A stretch of DNA of 64,000 nucleotides from Ctenosaura bakeri (taxonomy: Eukaryota; Chordata; Lepidosauria; Squamata; Iguanidae), in assembly GCA_948474755.1 (NCBI GenBank), contig CAOLHI010000062.1, positions 186,001-250,000 on the forward strand, read 5' to 3'. The notes under the pieces are model-generated. The model made no database searches, was not told the origin of the DNA, and saw only the letters and a program-made list of their open reading frames with translations. The position numbers and the translations under genes were made by a program. Positions 33,312 to 45,356 of this stretch are shown in pieces (position 1 is the first letter of the stretch; each line of letters starts with the position of its first letter).

Positions 33312-35139
33312 CTTCTCAAAAGGATGCCACCTTGATAACAACCAATTTCAGTCAATTGTGACATCTGTTAATTGCTGTGAAAATAGATATTGATGACTAA
33401 GATGGTAACTGCTGAAAGAATAATAACTCTAAGAGATTGCTAACGTTCTGCTGTGTGTGAGGTTTTTCTCTCTTTGGAGCCACAATGAAACAATATAAAA
33501 GCATGTTGTAATTATGCAATAACAGCTGAAAATGAATTGTTCTGTCTGTGAGATGATTTCCTGGACCACGAAACTACCATGCTTTTCTCCTGGGATTTTC
33601 TATAAACTGACGAAGTTGCCAGCTGCTATGCTGACCAGTGATGAGGAGAATGCTGGCATCTTTACAGTTGGTCAGTCACCAGCAACAGAGAGACTCCACA
33701 GATTTAGATGCCAGGGGAGTGAGGCAGCAAAGGTATTAAAGCTGAGGTTGTAGCCAAGAAAAGGAGAGAACAGTCAGAATGTGCTGGATTAGCCCTAGCC
33801 TTGGAAGGCAGTCACAGAAGGAGACAAGGGCAAAGGGATAAGGAAAGGCCAGCAACTCATCCAGGAGCTGAAGGCTTTCTTGGGGAAAATTGGAGGAGAT
33901 CAAGGAAGAGATCTTCAGGATTTGGCTCCCTGTGTCCTGAACTTCAGCCTTTCTAGCTTCTTCACCATCTGGACAATTTCTAAAGACCTAGAGAGAGAGA
34001 GGAGTACTGTTTGTAATAGAAGAGACCACTATGTCATACCTAGAAAGACTCTGCAATCCAGTCAGAGCACTTTCAGTTGAACTGTTCTATATTGTCTGAT
34101 TCTGCATAGCCTTATCCTTTTCACTGGGCTTCTTCATGATGAGAATGGAGAATGTGGATGTAACTGATCCTACCCAGGCTTATTCTTTTTCAAGTATTTG
34201 ATCTTGACACAATCTAATCACTACTAATCATGATAATCATGCAAGCTTAACTATCCTGACCCTGGTAAAAAGGCTGGACTTTTGGGTTATTTAGTGATCT
34301 GGGATCAATATACCTTTTTGAAGTATAATTCATGATTGTGTCTTGTTTGTAAACCATGTCTATCATGGTCCCCTTCTGAAGGACAAACATGGCTTACAGA
34401 GAGTTCTGGAGGGAAAATATTGGCCAGAGTACTGTTGGTTATTGCAGTCCATTGTGTTAGTGTAAGACACTGTTTAGGGCACAGTCATAGAATGCTTGGG
34501 AACAGAAGAAACTCAGCAGCAGTTCAAGAATTAGGAGTGCAGCTTTCTTTTTGGACAGAGTGTTCTCTTACATTCCTCACCTCCTTGCCATGCCCATGAC
34601 CCGATTTCCCTTGCTGCCATTCTGATATCCACACTGCTGCTGCCACCTCTATACAGCCATAGTTACATTGATCAACAGAATCACAGCCAGTGTGTTGTAT
34701 CCATAGTATTATCTTGGCAGCTTTATGTCCTTGCCTGTAAATGTAGCACTTATTCAGCTGAGAAGCAGAGCAAGAGATAATTAGGCTTGGAATGTGTTTG
34801 GACTTCTTGACACTTTTATATGCCAAAACACTTGATGAGTATCTGATTTCCCATAAACATGTGCATACAGATGTATGATGAATATGTTGCATTCAAATAC
34901 CAACATTCAAGCACTAAATATATACACCACTCTTCAGGTCAGAAAGTATGTGGAATGCATTTCATTATAAAATAGGTAGTAATCAAAAACACTTCTTTGT
35001 GTGCGCGCATGTGTGTTGGTCCATGCCTTCTCAATGTGCTTTCATCCTGATCTCCTCACAGTTACAGGTTATATGTATCATAAAGGAGCACAATGCAAAT
35101 TGTATATGTATAAAACTTTCAGCTCTGATAAAGAAAAAA
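33312..35139. other. No gene seen
   Basis: Anonymous sequence; frames up to 122 codons lack known motifs. Confidence 0.5.
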
Positions 35140-35165
35140 AAATATACTTAGGTGTTTGCAGGATC
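35140..35165 (+). mobile_element. 5S-derived SINE, left piece (split by LTR X copy 2)
   Basis: The bases before the LTR end in gcaggatc. Joined to agccctgattagtacttgg after the LTR, this matches the gcagggtc-ggcctggttagtac region of 5S rRNA. The left end is degenerate and its exact start unsure. Confidence 0.45.
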
Positions 35166-36076
35166 TGTTAGTATGACATACATCCCCACTCCAGAATATG
35201 ATATATTTGGCAATTTAATTGACATAGAAAATATAAGTCATATAAATCATATACCGCTATGGCTGAAAAGCCATGCTGGTAAAAAGGACTAGCTGCACAC
35301 ATGCAAAAATAGGTCAGATGGGATCTCAGATCATGGCCAGATTATAAGTTCAAGGGATCAGTCAAGAAACTCTGGTGTTGATGAGCTTTGGATAATTCCC
35401 TCAACAACTCAACTTCAAACACAATAGCACACAAAATTATCTCAATAGAGCAACCAATGTTCATCAACCTGTTCCCTCTTCCTGCTAAAATTCTCTTTTG
35501 TTTCTTCATCTACCCAGACATTAAGAATCTCTCACAATTCCCATCAATGCTTTGTCACCTAATGCTAAGACCGTTTTGGACTCCATTGTTTACACTGCCA
35601 GAAAGCCATTAACACTTTCCCCTTCAGGGCAGAAAAATGATATTTAAACTCTGGCTCTGAGTTTGGTAAGTCATAGTACACTGGGCATAGACTGCTGCTC
35701 AGATTACCATTCTTGTGCTACCCTCCAACCCCTAGTCTAAGCCACATAACTTTGTTTCTTGTCTTCAAGATAGATAAATATTGCCCACTTCATTCCAACT
35801 CCTTGCTATTACTTTTCCCTTCCTTTCTTTCAGTTAGCCTTGTATGCTTGTGAGACTGCTTGAATCTTGTATGTGTTTGTAATTTTCTCCAATAAAACAT
35901 TCTTTTAATCTCCAACTGGTGTCCCTGCATTAGTACTGGTATACAAAGGTGGAAATATCCTGTAAGGTTACCTCTCTCTTGCAGGCCTTCCTTTTTTTAG
36001 CCATAATTCCACACTGTTCCACAGAGGCACTGGCACTGTCAGTGGATGTAAGAGTCACCCACCTTTTGAGGTAACA
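35166..36076 (+). mobile_element. Solo LTR, family X copy 2, inserted in a 5S-derived SINE
   Basis: Starts TGTTAGTATG and ends GAGGTAACA. U3 has the family block gtcacctaatgctaagac, then a TATA-like GATATTTAAAC (near 35640), an AATAAA signal (near 35893) and U5. It aligns along its whole length with the reverse complement of 16668-17611. Flanks GATC (35162-35165) and AATC (36077-36080) suggest a 4-bp duplication with one change. No internal genes. Confidence 0.8.
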
Positions 36077-36262
36077 AATCAGCCCTGATTAGTACTTGGA
36101 CAGGAGATTGCCAAGGAATACCAGATGATATTGTCTATTTTTCATTGGAAGGCAATGGCAAACCATCTCTGAGTATTCCTTGCCTCATAAAAAAATGATG
36201 GACTCCATGGGGTACCCATATGTCAATAGCTGAATTGAAGGCACACACACACACTTGTGCTA
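36077..36262 (+). mobile_element. 5S rRNA-derived SINE, right piece
   Basis: agccctgattagtacttgg, acaggagattgcc and aaggaataccagatgatat match the 3' half of 5S rRNA, which holds its internal promoter boxes. Then comes a SINE body (ggcaatggcaaaccatctctg) and the tail gaattgaaggcacacacac shared with the tRNA-derived SINEs. Known 5S-Sauria SINEs have this layout. It is not a functional 5S gene: it is diverged and truncated. Confidence 0.75.
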
Positions 36263-37702
36263 TAAGCAAGTTTGAAATACATTTTCAAATCATAGCAGAT
36301 AGGCATGTCCTGAAATATTGTTATAGGAATGTAGTCTCTTTGGGAACATGATATGACCTGGAGCTAATTTCAGAGCATAACACCTATTTTTGGAATTGAT
36401 ACTGCTAAAGCAAATAAAATAGAATATAAATATGAAATATTCCTGTAGTTCTGTTGCTTCTTAAAATGACCACTGAGAAGGAAATCAGTGGGACAGAAGA
36501 ATTGGGAAAAGAGTTAGAGAGAAAAGTGAATTCTGGTTTTGAAATCTATCCCATGTGTTTCTTTGTTTGTTTGTTTCCTAATTAAAAAAAAATTCTATCA
36601 AAAATCATTTTATCCTCCTGTGAAAGTGTAAGGAACTACATTTCACAGGGACTTTTGCACTGTGGAATTATAATATTCTGGGATAGAAGTATCTGGAGAT
36701 TTAGAAATGCACAGTGTGTGACTGGGGGAGGGTTAATCATTAATACTCAGTCTGCTATTTCTCCTCTCCTTCTTCTGTACTTGCAAGAAAATATTGCAGA
36801 AAAGAAGTGGAAGCTGAGAACAATTTGTACATCACCCTACAAAACAAGGTTTCAGAAACATCATTCACTCAGGTCAAGAGGGTGTCTGTTGTATTCATGA
36901 TGAGCATCCTGTTTCTCTACACCTAGATACTACATTATGACTCTTTATGGTGCTGGTCCTACATTTGCTCTAAATTTGCATTATTGAAGCTCATTTTTCT
37001 TACTCTTCTGTGACCTTCCTCAAGTGGTTATCCTTTGCAGTATATTTGTCAGTGTCTTTCCTGTCTCACTTGCCTGGCAAGCTGTCCATTGTCATCCTCA
37101 TAACATCTGTCACAAATGGCTGTTGACAGTATTTCTGTAGTCCTTCATTTGTTGCCATGTCTGTGGGCCGTAATTGCCACATTTATCTTAGCTACCTATT
37201 GTCAAACAACGACACTCTTCCTCTCAGTTGCAGAAGCTAATGCTTTCCTTGTAGTTCATTTGGGTTTTTGTCTCTGAATGTGGTAATATGGTCAATCAAT
37301 AGATGACAACGAGGTCCCTCAGGAATATTTTTTATACAAGCAGCATCATAAACACAAACACACACTCACACACACCAAAGAAAGAAGTGGCCAGACATGA
37401 TGAAGCAAATATCAATGTGTTTTGTTCTTGAACAGCTGTTCCCTGGAATCTTCAGCAAAATTATACATATATATATATATATATATATATAAGAGAGAGA
37501 GAGAGAGAGAGAGAGAGTTAGTCTTTGTGAATAGTCTATAATAAAAAATTTATAGCTATACTTCAGGCTTCTTCAGAAGTAATATACTGAGAAGACTTTA
37601 CCAGGCTTATGTAACTTGTAACTTTCTTATGCTGAAAACAACCCATAGCTTTTTGTCTTTGGAATTTTACACAGGCAGGATAGGGGAAGCAACAGGAGTA
37701 TT
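36263..37702. other. No gene seen
   Basis: Anonymous sequence; a (CA)n-like patch lies near 37352-37377 and an (AT)n(GA)n microsatellite at 37464-37517. Confidence 0.5.
37464..37517. repeat. (AT)n(GA)n compound microsatellite
   Basis: About 12 AT units followed by about 12 GA units, seen directly. Confidence 0.95.
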
Positions 37703-37705
37703 TTA

Positions 37706-38127
37706 GGACTTTTTAACACTTTGGGAAGAAAACAGGGCAGTCTGTTACTCATCGGACTGGAGTGCACCCTCCAATGATCCATGCTGATCTGGAGCAGTGC
37801 GTGCCCATGCTACACACTGCTCCGGGGACGAAAATGGAGGCTTCCAGTTGGCTCTCCACCCACCCCTGGAAGATCTGCAGCCTTGCGCTGGTGCGAGCCT
37901 GCAGATCTACACAGGAGTTCAGCAACAGACTGAGGCGTGCCAGGCTATTGAAAAACCTGTTTTAAGCAGTCTTTCAATAGCACGGCGAACCATCAGTTCT
38001 GGTCGTTCCGGAGCAGGCTGAAGTCTGAAACTATGGAAAGTAGTCTGGACCCAATTTGCCCCCAAGTGCAAACATCCTCGCTGGAGGACGCGCTGCCCCG
38101 TTTTAAAAACAAAATGCAGAAAAGGCC
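37706..38127 (+). mobile_element. Harbinger-like MITE M3 with TTA target duplication
   Basis: Ends are GGACTTTTTAACAC on the left and GCAGAAAAGGCC on the right, flanked by a perfect TTA repeat (37703-37705 and 38128-38130). This is the signature duplication of PIF/Harbinger insertions. It is homologous throughout to M2 and gives the empty version of the gypsy target site (catcggactggag near 37750). Hairpins: 37791-37823, 37871-37908, 37945-37980 and 38067-38098. No transposase gene. Confidence 0.85.
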
Positions 38128-38189
38128 TTAATCTGCATGAAAGCCTTTGTTTATCAAGTTTTGGAGAACACATTTCAAAGTGTCATGAG

Positions 38190-38540
38190 GAATGGAACAG
38201 GGATGCTGCTTGTTCAAAGAGAATTTGAATATCCTGAAAAGTTTGGTGAGAGTTTGGAACTTCTTAGGAGATATGGCCACATTTCAGGATATAAGGTGAA
38301 GTTAACTCAAGTGCAATAGTTTGGTTGCAGTTTTCCAAAAATATCTGGAAGAGTGTATTTCAAAGCCTCTACAATTCTTTAGAGAAACAGTCAGATTAAA
38401 TACTTGGAGATGTGGATTTTACAGAGATCAACTTACTGATTCCATGTAATCTTAATGAATTGATCTTTAAAAAGATATGGTCCAATGGATACAATTAAAA
38501 TGACTTGTGACTTTTAAAAATTGAAGAAATATCACCTATG
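38190..38540 (+). mobile_element. L1-like LINE fragment (reverse transcriptase region), decayed
   Basis: The frame 38137-38319 ends in SLELLRRYGHISGYKVKLTQ, and after a stop the sequence continues FGCSFPKISGR and then IKYLEMWI. The order (helix, GxxSGxKxNxxKS, then IKYLGxxI) is that of the RT palm in L1-clade LINEs. Several stops and frame changes show decay. Confidence 0.6.
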
Positions 38541-38729
38541 AAGCTAGAAATAATGCTGAATTCCACTCATCATTGGGTTTGATTTGATAGTTTTATTTAC
38601 TAATTATTTATATCCTATTTCTCAGGAGATAAAAATGTTTGCTACTTAATTTTATAACAATAACAATCAGTTAAAAGTAACAGAAAGTCCATGAGTAGTT
38701 CTTCTAATTCTAAACTCAATTTCCAGTAA
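38541..38729. other. No gene seen
   Basis: Short anonymous stretch between the L1-like fragment and a SINE. Confidence 0.5.
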
Positions 38730-38938
38730 GAGCCAGAGTGGTGTTTATTTGAGCTTTGGACCACAACCCTGAGGGCCAGGGTTTGATTCCCTGCTTGGCC
38801 ATGGAAATCTGCTGGTTCACCTTGGACACATCACACACTTTCAGTCCCAGAAAATCATCTGATAGGTTGGCCTTAGGGCTGCCATAAGTTGGAAATGACT
38901 TGAAGGCTAACAACAGCAATAACAACAACAGCAACAAC
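38730..38938 (+). mobile_element. tRNA-derived SINE (Sauria-like)
   Basis: Box A-like gccagagtggtgtttattt, box B-like ggtttgattcc (about 38780-38790), the shared body, and the tail cataagttggaaatgacttg followed by an AAC/AGC-rich end. Confidence 0.85.
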
Positions 38939-39636
38939 TTATTTAAGTTCTAAGATTCCCACAAGTAACATAGCAAAAGATGAGAATGAGTGTGGTTGCT
39001 ATGGAAGTAGCCATCTGGGCCTTTGTATAACCTCTATAACTTATGATAACAATATTATTATGTCCCAGGACTCATTAAGATCCCTATATTTCCTCCCCAC
39101 TGTTGTACATATTACTCCAACAACTTCTTGAGTAGTAAATGAAGATTTCTTAAAACTTGGGGGGAGCTTCCCTCCTGGAATTTTATGGATATAAGTTTTG
39201 TTGTTGTTGTTAGTTTGCATTATCTGCTGTGGTATAATTATATAATTTTTGTTCCACCAGTTTATACATAGAAAAAACAGTGTGTGCAATTCATACTTAA
39301 GCAGCACTAAATGGATATCTTCAAGGGTCAGACTAGAACCATGGACCACAGTGCTACAAACCAATGGTGGGGAACATGTCTTCCTATAAGGGTATTTCCA
39401 TTCAGAAGTGGAGTAGAACAAGGAGATGTTGAATTAAGCAAGAAGGAGTTCTTCTCCTCTGTTAATGGGACAAGATTTTCCATTTTTATACCTGCTTGCT
39501 CCATAGGACCAATGCTACTATCCAGTGTCTTTTTGATTATTGCACAAACTCCCCCTCCCCCTTCAATCTGAAGCAGCCTTAAGGTTATTCCTACAGATGT
39601 TCCTATGTAGTTTTCTAGACTTGAACTTCTAAGAAT
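38939..39636. other. No gene seen
   Basis: Anonymous sequence with a short (TTG)n run near 39200. Confidence 0.5.
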
Positions 39637-39640
39637 TTAG

Positions 39641-40550
39641 TGTTACCCCGATTTCTGGGGGTCCCGTGAGGGACACCTAAGTGTACTCCAAATTACAAAG
39701 TTGGGAATTAGTCAAAAGAGCACAAGCTAGCAATACGAGAGGCAGAGCAACAGAGCAAGATCTTTTACCCAATGTCTACGGGGTCAGGCCGAGTCAAGGA
39801 GCAAACAGAAGTAAAATAATAATTGTTGTTTTTATTAAAATACAGCCAAACAAGTGTATGCAGCACACTCACACAGAGAACTATAGAAATAAAGGTTGGA
39901 GTTGGATAGAGGGATTTTTAGAGGAGGTTTTGGTATGGGTAACATTACACCTGTCCTGAAGCCCAGGTAGTCTGATGAAGAAGTTCGTGGATATGAAGTT
40001 TCTCAGTACATGGGACTGAGGGGAAGGCTCGCCAAGCAAAGCAGCAGTAAGGCGGGATGGAAGCCAGGAGCGAATGGAGGAAATGCTCAAAGTCAGGGGT
40101 TCTTATAGGGGAAAATGTGGCCGTAGGCTAGTCCGTACTTGGGGACAACGATGAGTTTTGGGCTGGAGACAAAGCCTCCGAAAGGTCAGAATTTTACATG
40201 ATTGAGTTAAGACCGAATTGTCAATAGAGTAGCCAGTATGCAAACGCGGAGTGCTTGACAGATGAGTATTCGGCTAGGCAAGCTGCCTGCTCAGGGCAGG
40301 GAGTTCTTTGTAAGCAGTGTGCATACATTATGTGGTACTTGCCTTGAGGTCTTCTGAAGGAGCGGGTCGGCTATTTCTGGCCTGCCTGTTTTTGTTTGGA
40401 ATATTACAGCGATTAGAAACCATGCCTATCAGCTAGCTTGTCCGGGGGCCCCGCAAGCACATGGAGGACAGAGGGGTATAGTAGGCCAAATTATTGATAT
40501 CAAAATTATATCTAATATCCCACAAGTCCAGGCTAGAAACTGTGGTAACA
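39641..40550 (-). mobile_element. Solo LTR, family Y copy C
   Basis: Ends TGTTACCCC and GGTAACA with a perfect 4-bp duplication TTAG (39637-39640 and 40551-40554). On the minus strand a TATAAG box lies at about 40101-40109 and AATAAA at 39831-39836. It is most similar to copy B. No internal genes. Confidence 0.92.
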
Positions 40551-40554
40551 TTAG

Positions 40555-40928
40555 ACTGCAAAATACTATTTCATAGTCTCAAAGTGTGAAAAAAAAATGC
40601 TTACCTGACACTGTTGTGGGTGCAGGGCAAGTTAAATGAAATCTTGAAATATCTCAAGTCTCGAGAGACTCTTTAGAATTTGTGCAGGTCTATATAGGCT
40701 GCCTACTTCCTGGATGGCCATTCTCAACCAGACCATCAATGCATCCAACATCCCTCCCTTTACCATCCTGCATCCTATGTTATTCTTCAAGCTTTGGATG
40801 TTCACCATCAGGGCCTGAGAAGAAATTATTAAAACTTTTTTTTTTTTTGCCACCTTAGGTTTCCACCTAGTTGATGTGGAGATTTCTGCTATGGATCAAA
40901 CCCATTTGTTCTTTAGTTGTTGTATATT
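40555..40928. other. No gene seen
   Basis: Anonymous; a T run near 40838-40848. Confidence 0.5.
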
Positions 40929-41123
40929 AGTGTGATGTAGTGGCTCAAGCATTGGAGTATGACTCTGGAGACTAGTATTTGATTGCCCACTCAGCCATGG
41001 AAACCCGTTGGGTGACTTTGTGCATGTCATACACACACAGCCCCAGAAAATCCTGTGATAAGTTTACCTTAGGGTCATAATAAATCAGAAATAACTTGAA
41101 GACACACAATGAAAACAATAAAT
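40929..41123 (+). mobile_element. tRNA-derived SINE (Sauria-like)
   Basis: Box A region tgatgtagtggctcaagcat, box B-like agtatttgattgcc, body ggaaacccgttgggtgac and gtcatacacacacagcccc, then the tail aataaatcagaaataacttg...acacacaatg. Confidence 0.85.
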
Positions 41124-43280
41124 ATTGTACACTTCCATGCAAGTACTGCTGCCATATTACAATTGACACATATGGAAAGGGCAGGAGGATTCCAGATGCT
41201 ATTTAAACTGAGAGGAGAGAAACCCTCAGGTTTCTTGAGGGCTGGGAGTGTCAACCTATGGGCTTCGACATCTGCAGTTTGGCTTTTCTCACAGGCTGTT
41301 TATGTTTACCCCATGAACTGTCAAATTTTGGCATGCATTGCCAAATGTTTACCAGACCCCAACTGCCTCCTGCCCTCCTTGGGCAGGGATTGATCTGGAC
41401 TACAGAGAGCACTGTGCCTTCTCCCATTTTCCTTCCAAGTTGCTTGCTAATGTCATTTGTGTTTAATGTAATACAGTTATAGCCATGACATTAAACTCAT
41501 AATACGGTATCTAGCCCCTCGGCACAAAAATTTTCTTAATTGTAGGTCAATAATAAAGTAAGCCGTGAGGAAATAAATTCTGTTTTAGCATGAGCTTGTA
41601 AAGAAAAAAGAGTTCTTGATCTTTTTCCCCCTCAGCTTAAAATGCTGAAGCATGAATCATGAAGGACAAGCAATCTTAAATAGACCAGAAATATTATGAG
41701 TGATGCCTATTTTCTTGCTCCTGGCTTTCTCTTTTCTGCAAATATCATTATGTACTGTCACAAGATATCAATATATAATGTTGGAACATTGCTTCTGATT
41801 TTAACATACTACCAGTGCCTTTGTAATGCTTTAACTAACACCATCATTAGTTGAGTGCCAACTGTTCATGGGAATTTTGACCCTTTATATTTAAGACACC
41901 CACAGTGTTGTGATTCTCATATCTTATTATAATACACAGCCCATAACAGCACGCGGTAATAGCATAATAGCCCAGCACCAGATTCATAAGGAGAGAAAGA
42001 CTGTGGTTACACTAACGTCTGCAATAAAAAGTAGCCTATTGTGCTGAATATACATATTATCTTCAGAAAGAATGGGATATTTACAAAATCTAATGTACCT
42101 CTCCTATATTAAGTAGATTGAGGCAAATTAATTTTGTCTAGGATAACGCAACAATAAAATATTCAGCAGTCCTAGCAATGCCATTCATAGCAAATGTTTG
42201 TTACGTCCTCTTCTGCACATTTTGTGCACAGCTGTTTGAGCTAGACAAAATTAGGTATCATTTGCAACTGATTACAGAGTGAAGTGCTAAATTTTGTGTG
42301 TATGTAGGCATTATTGTTAGGATGCAGTATATAATACTAGACGAGGATTCATACTTGGTCTCAGTGTGCAAAACTGTGTAACAGTGAGGAATGGCCCCCC
42401 CTTATATTACGGACTGTTCTGTCCCTTGTATATTATGGGAGCTGGGTATATATCCCTATGTTTCTTATGCCCTTCTCAAGCCATTATAAGTGTGTACACA
42501 TGAAACTCAGCAGAAATGCCTAATTCTGAAATGGTCAGTGATACCTTTTTTTTTCTTTTTTTCATTAAATGGCTGCATCCAGTTGAACTTTAGGTTTTGC
42601 AATTTAGGGCACTTAGAATTCTTAACCAGACAGCGCTAGTACTTCATTCAGCTACAAACCCCAGGTTTCCATAGGGTACAGCCATAGCAATTAAAGTATG
42701 GTATAGCATAAAATAGATCCCCAAAGTAATTATAGTTCTGTTGCTGAGCCTTCCACATATGAATTTGATCTTTGTGAAGAAGCTGCCTTGATCTCTACTT
42801 CCCAATGTAGGGTGGTGATTGGAACTTAATTATCTGCTCATTTTTACACTTCACAAATGTTCAGACAGCTGCACAAATATAGAAAACCATGTTTCAAAAT
42901 GTTTATTTCAAAATGAGTATTTTGAGAGCACAGGAAAAAAAATACTTTTACGGATACATATTTTGAGTGACCGATTTTCCTGTAGATTTTTTTTTTAAAA
43001 AAATCATACTTATGCTACGAAATGGAGTAGGACACAGGCAAAAATGGTTCAGAATGTGAAAAAGACTGATGAGTCCAGTAACTCAACACCAGTTCACACA
43101 GGTGAGATGCATACAGGTAAAATATGCACATTAGAAAACAACTGAACTGAATGACTTGCTTTTACACTTGATAAAGAACTGAAAGTAGGGAGATTGGACT
43201 ACAGGGTAAGTGGTAGGCTATGTTTAACAATCTTTTAGAACAGAGATCCTAGAGTAGGGTTGGATACATTTCTCAGTTTT
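41124..43280. other. No gene seen; possible MITE remnant at 42569-42735
   Basis: Anonymous sequence. 42569-42735 has the fold-back-like words 'ctacaaaccccaggtttccatag' split across related MITEs here, but its ends are not clear. Confidence 0.4.
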
Positions 43281-43432
43281 CTCATTTCTTACAGAACCAC
43301 AGAGTTGAAAGAGATCAGAGGGTCCATCCAGTCCAACTCTCTGCCATGCAGGAGCCCACATCAAAGAACGCCCAACAGATGGCCATCCAGCCTCTGCTGA
43401 AAAACCTCCAAAGAAGGAGATTCCACCTAATG
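43281..43432 (-). mobile_element. CR1 LINE 3' UTR fragment
   Basis: On the minus strand it reads the same 3' tail as the CR1 at 1579-2385: cttctttggaggtttttcag, ggatggccatctgttgggc and gttggactggatggaccctc. It is truncated at both sides and has no coding part. Confidence 0.85.
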
Positions 43433-45352
43433 TTAACCTTCTTTGGTATTCTTTTAAAGTCATCATAAAAATCAATGTGTCCAAATGAACAATAAATTCT
43501 CCTTTGGCTGCTTTGAGAAAGTCACACTTTCTCAGTCTGGACTGTCTCTAAGTTGATAAAGTTGAAAGGTTGAGAACTATGTGTATGACTTTGAACTTGT
43601 TGGAGGGAAGACAAGGAATTTATGTAGCTAAGAAATAATATGTTTTCTTTTTTTTCTTTATAAAAGATTTCTACTTAGTATTAGAAACTTAAATATTATG
43701 CTAAGAGACACCACGCCTAGAAGTTAACTCATACAGAACTACATCATTTTACATGTACTTTTTATGTCCAACATTCATTGAGAGAATTTAATTATTGAAG
43801 TTTCTAAAAGGCTCCCTTTTCAATAAGCCACTCATTAACTGCATTATTTGCAAGAAAGGGTTTCTTTTTTAAAAGTCTTTAAATTTAATTTGAAACCATT
43901 TTTAATGTTTTATTCAATTCTGCTTATAGTCAATTAACTCTTCCCCAAAAAATGTAACTGGGGTTAATAAAATGAAGCTCAGTGAGGTAATCATAAAAAT
44001 GTTCTCCCTGGTATTGAAGTTGTGCTCTTGGGTAGAAAAAACAATGAAAATGTAAACTATTCATCTTCTTTCTCTCAAAGAGGTTTCAGGACACTCATGA
44101 CTAGCGTCATTCTGTTAGGTACTTATCACACTAGTCAGTTTTTTCAGGTTATTCCATTTGAAAACCACTTCTCCTGTACCAAGAAAGGTAATGGAATGGC
44201 AATACACATGTTCACACCATCACTGCTTTTGTGCTTCAATAATATTAGTTCCCCTGTTTGTTTTCTCACACCTGTAATTTAAGAATACCACCCTATTAGC
44301 TTCATTTTCTGTTCTATGAAAGGTGTTTTTTTAAAGAAAGAAAAATAAAGGAAAGTCATAATTGTGCAATTACACAAATGGGAAATTGCAGAATCATATA
44401 ATGACACTAGAATGGAACTACCCCCAATCCTTGTCTACATTAGGAAGATGAATACACACCATGCCAATTTCAACATCTTTTTCCACACTTTTTTTTTGCA
44501 ACAAACCAACACTTTTCCAGTTCTGCTTTTGCATATTAGTCTTTAAACTTTTGATTATTTACTCTTCATGTACTTTTTAAACTTATTTTTTTCCTTCCTG
44601 AACTTCATGGTTCCTCTGGAAATTAATCCTTAGTAGCATTACATCAGAGTTGCACTATTGTGCTACTCCCCTTTTTGTTTATTTTGAGAAAACTATTTTT
44701 AAAGGAAACAATGTGCAAAATGAAGATTCCACAGAATGAATGCACAGAGCTTCTTTTGGGAACTCTTGGGAATGTCAATATCCTCCCACGCCAAATTCAA
44801 GAAGTAGTCTGGGGCTCCCATGCTGGACATCCGAAGGAATCCTAAAGGATGAGCAATGAAACCACGCACTTGCTCATTATATTTCCAATATTGCAGCAAC
44901 ACAGAATGACACACTTACACAGAAAGTATTTACTAAATCACAATGGGATAAGGAATCATTAATGGAATATTTCAGTTGGGAAAAGAATGGATTTCCAATT
45001 GACCCAGCAACAATATATCACAGTACAGCTCTGGGTGAACCATGGGATTTTATGAGGGAGGCAAAGACAGGACTAACAGTGAATTTGAAGTGTAACAGTG
45101 TTGTGTCAGAATCTCCTCTGCTTTTTATTGTTTGTTTGTTTAAAGGTGTGTTGGATTTTTTTTTTTTTAAGGAATTTGGTTCAATTAGGTTAGATCAGAG
45201 TCCTTACACAGATTACTCTTAAAAATATACAATAAATGGGAGCATTTTTTGTTTCCATTCTTGGGCTAGCAACATTCTGGCAGCTGCTATCATATAAAAT
45301 ATTAACTTCCCAGCCTTTTTCCCTAAATTGTCACTCATTATTGTAAGCAAAT
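43433..45352. other. No gene seen
   Basis: Anonymous AT-rich sequence with several homopolymer runs (A near 43667, T near 44489 and 45156). Confidence 0.5.
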
Positions 45353-45356
45353 AGAG

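Noticed and set aside
36077..36140. Possible 5S rRNA gene
   Set aside because: Only the 3' half is similar, it is diverged, and it continues into a SINE body and tail.
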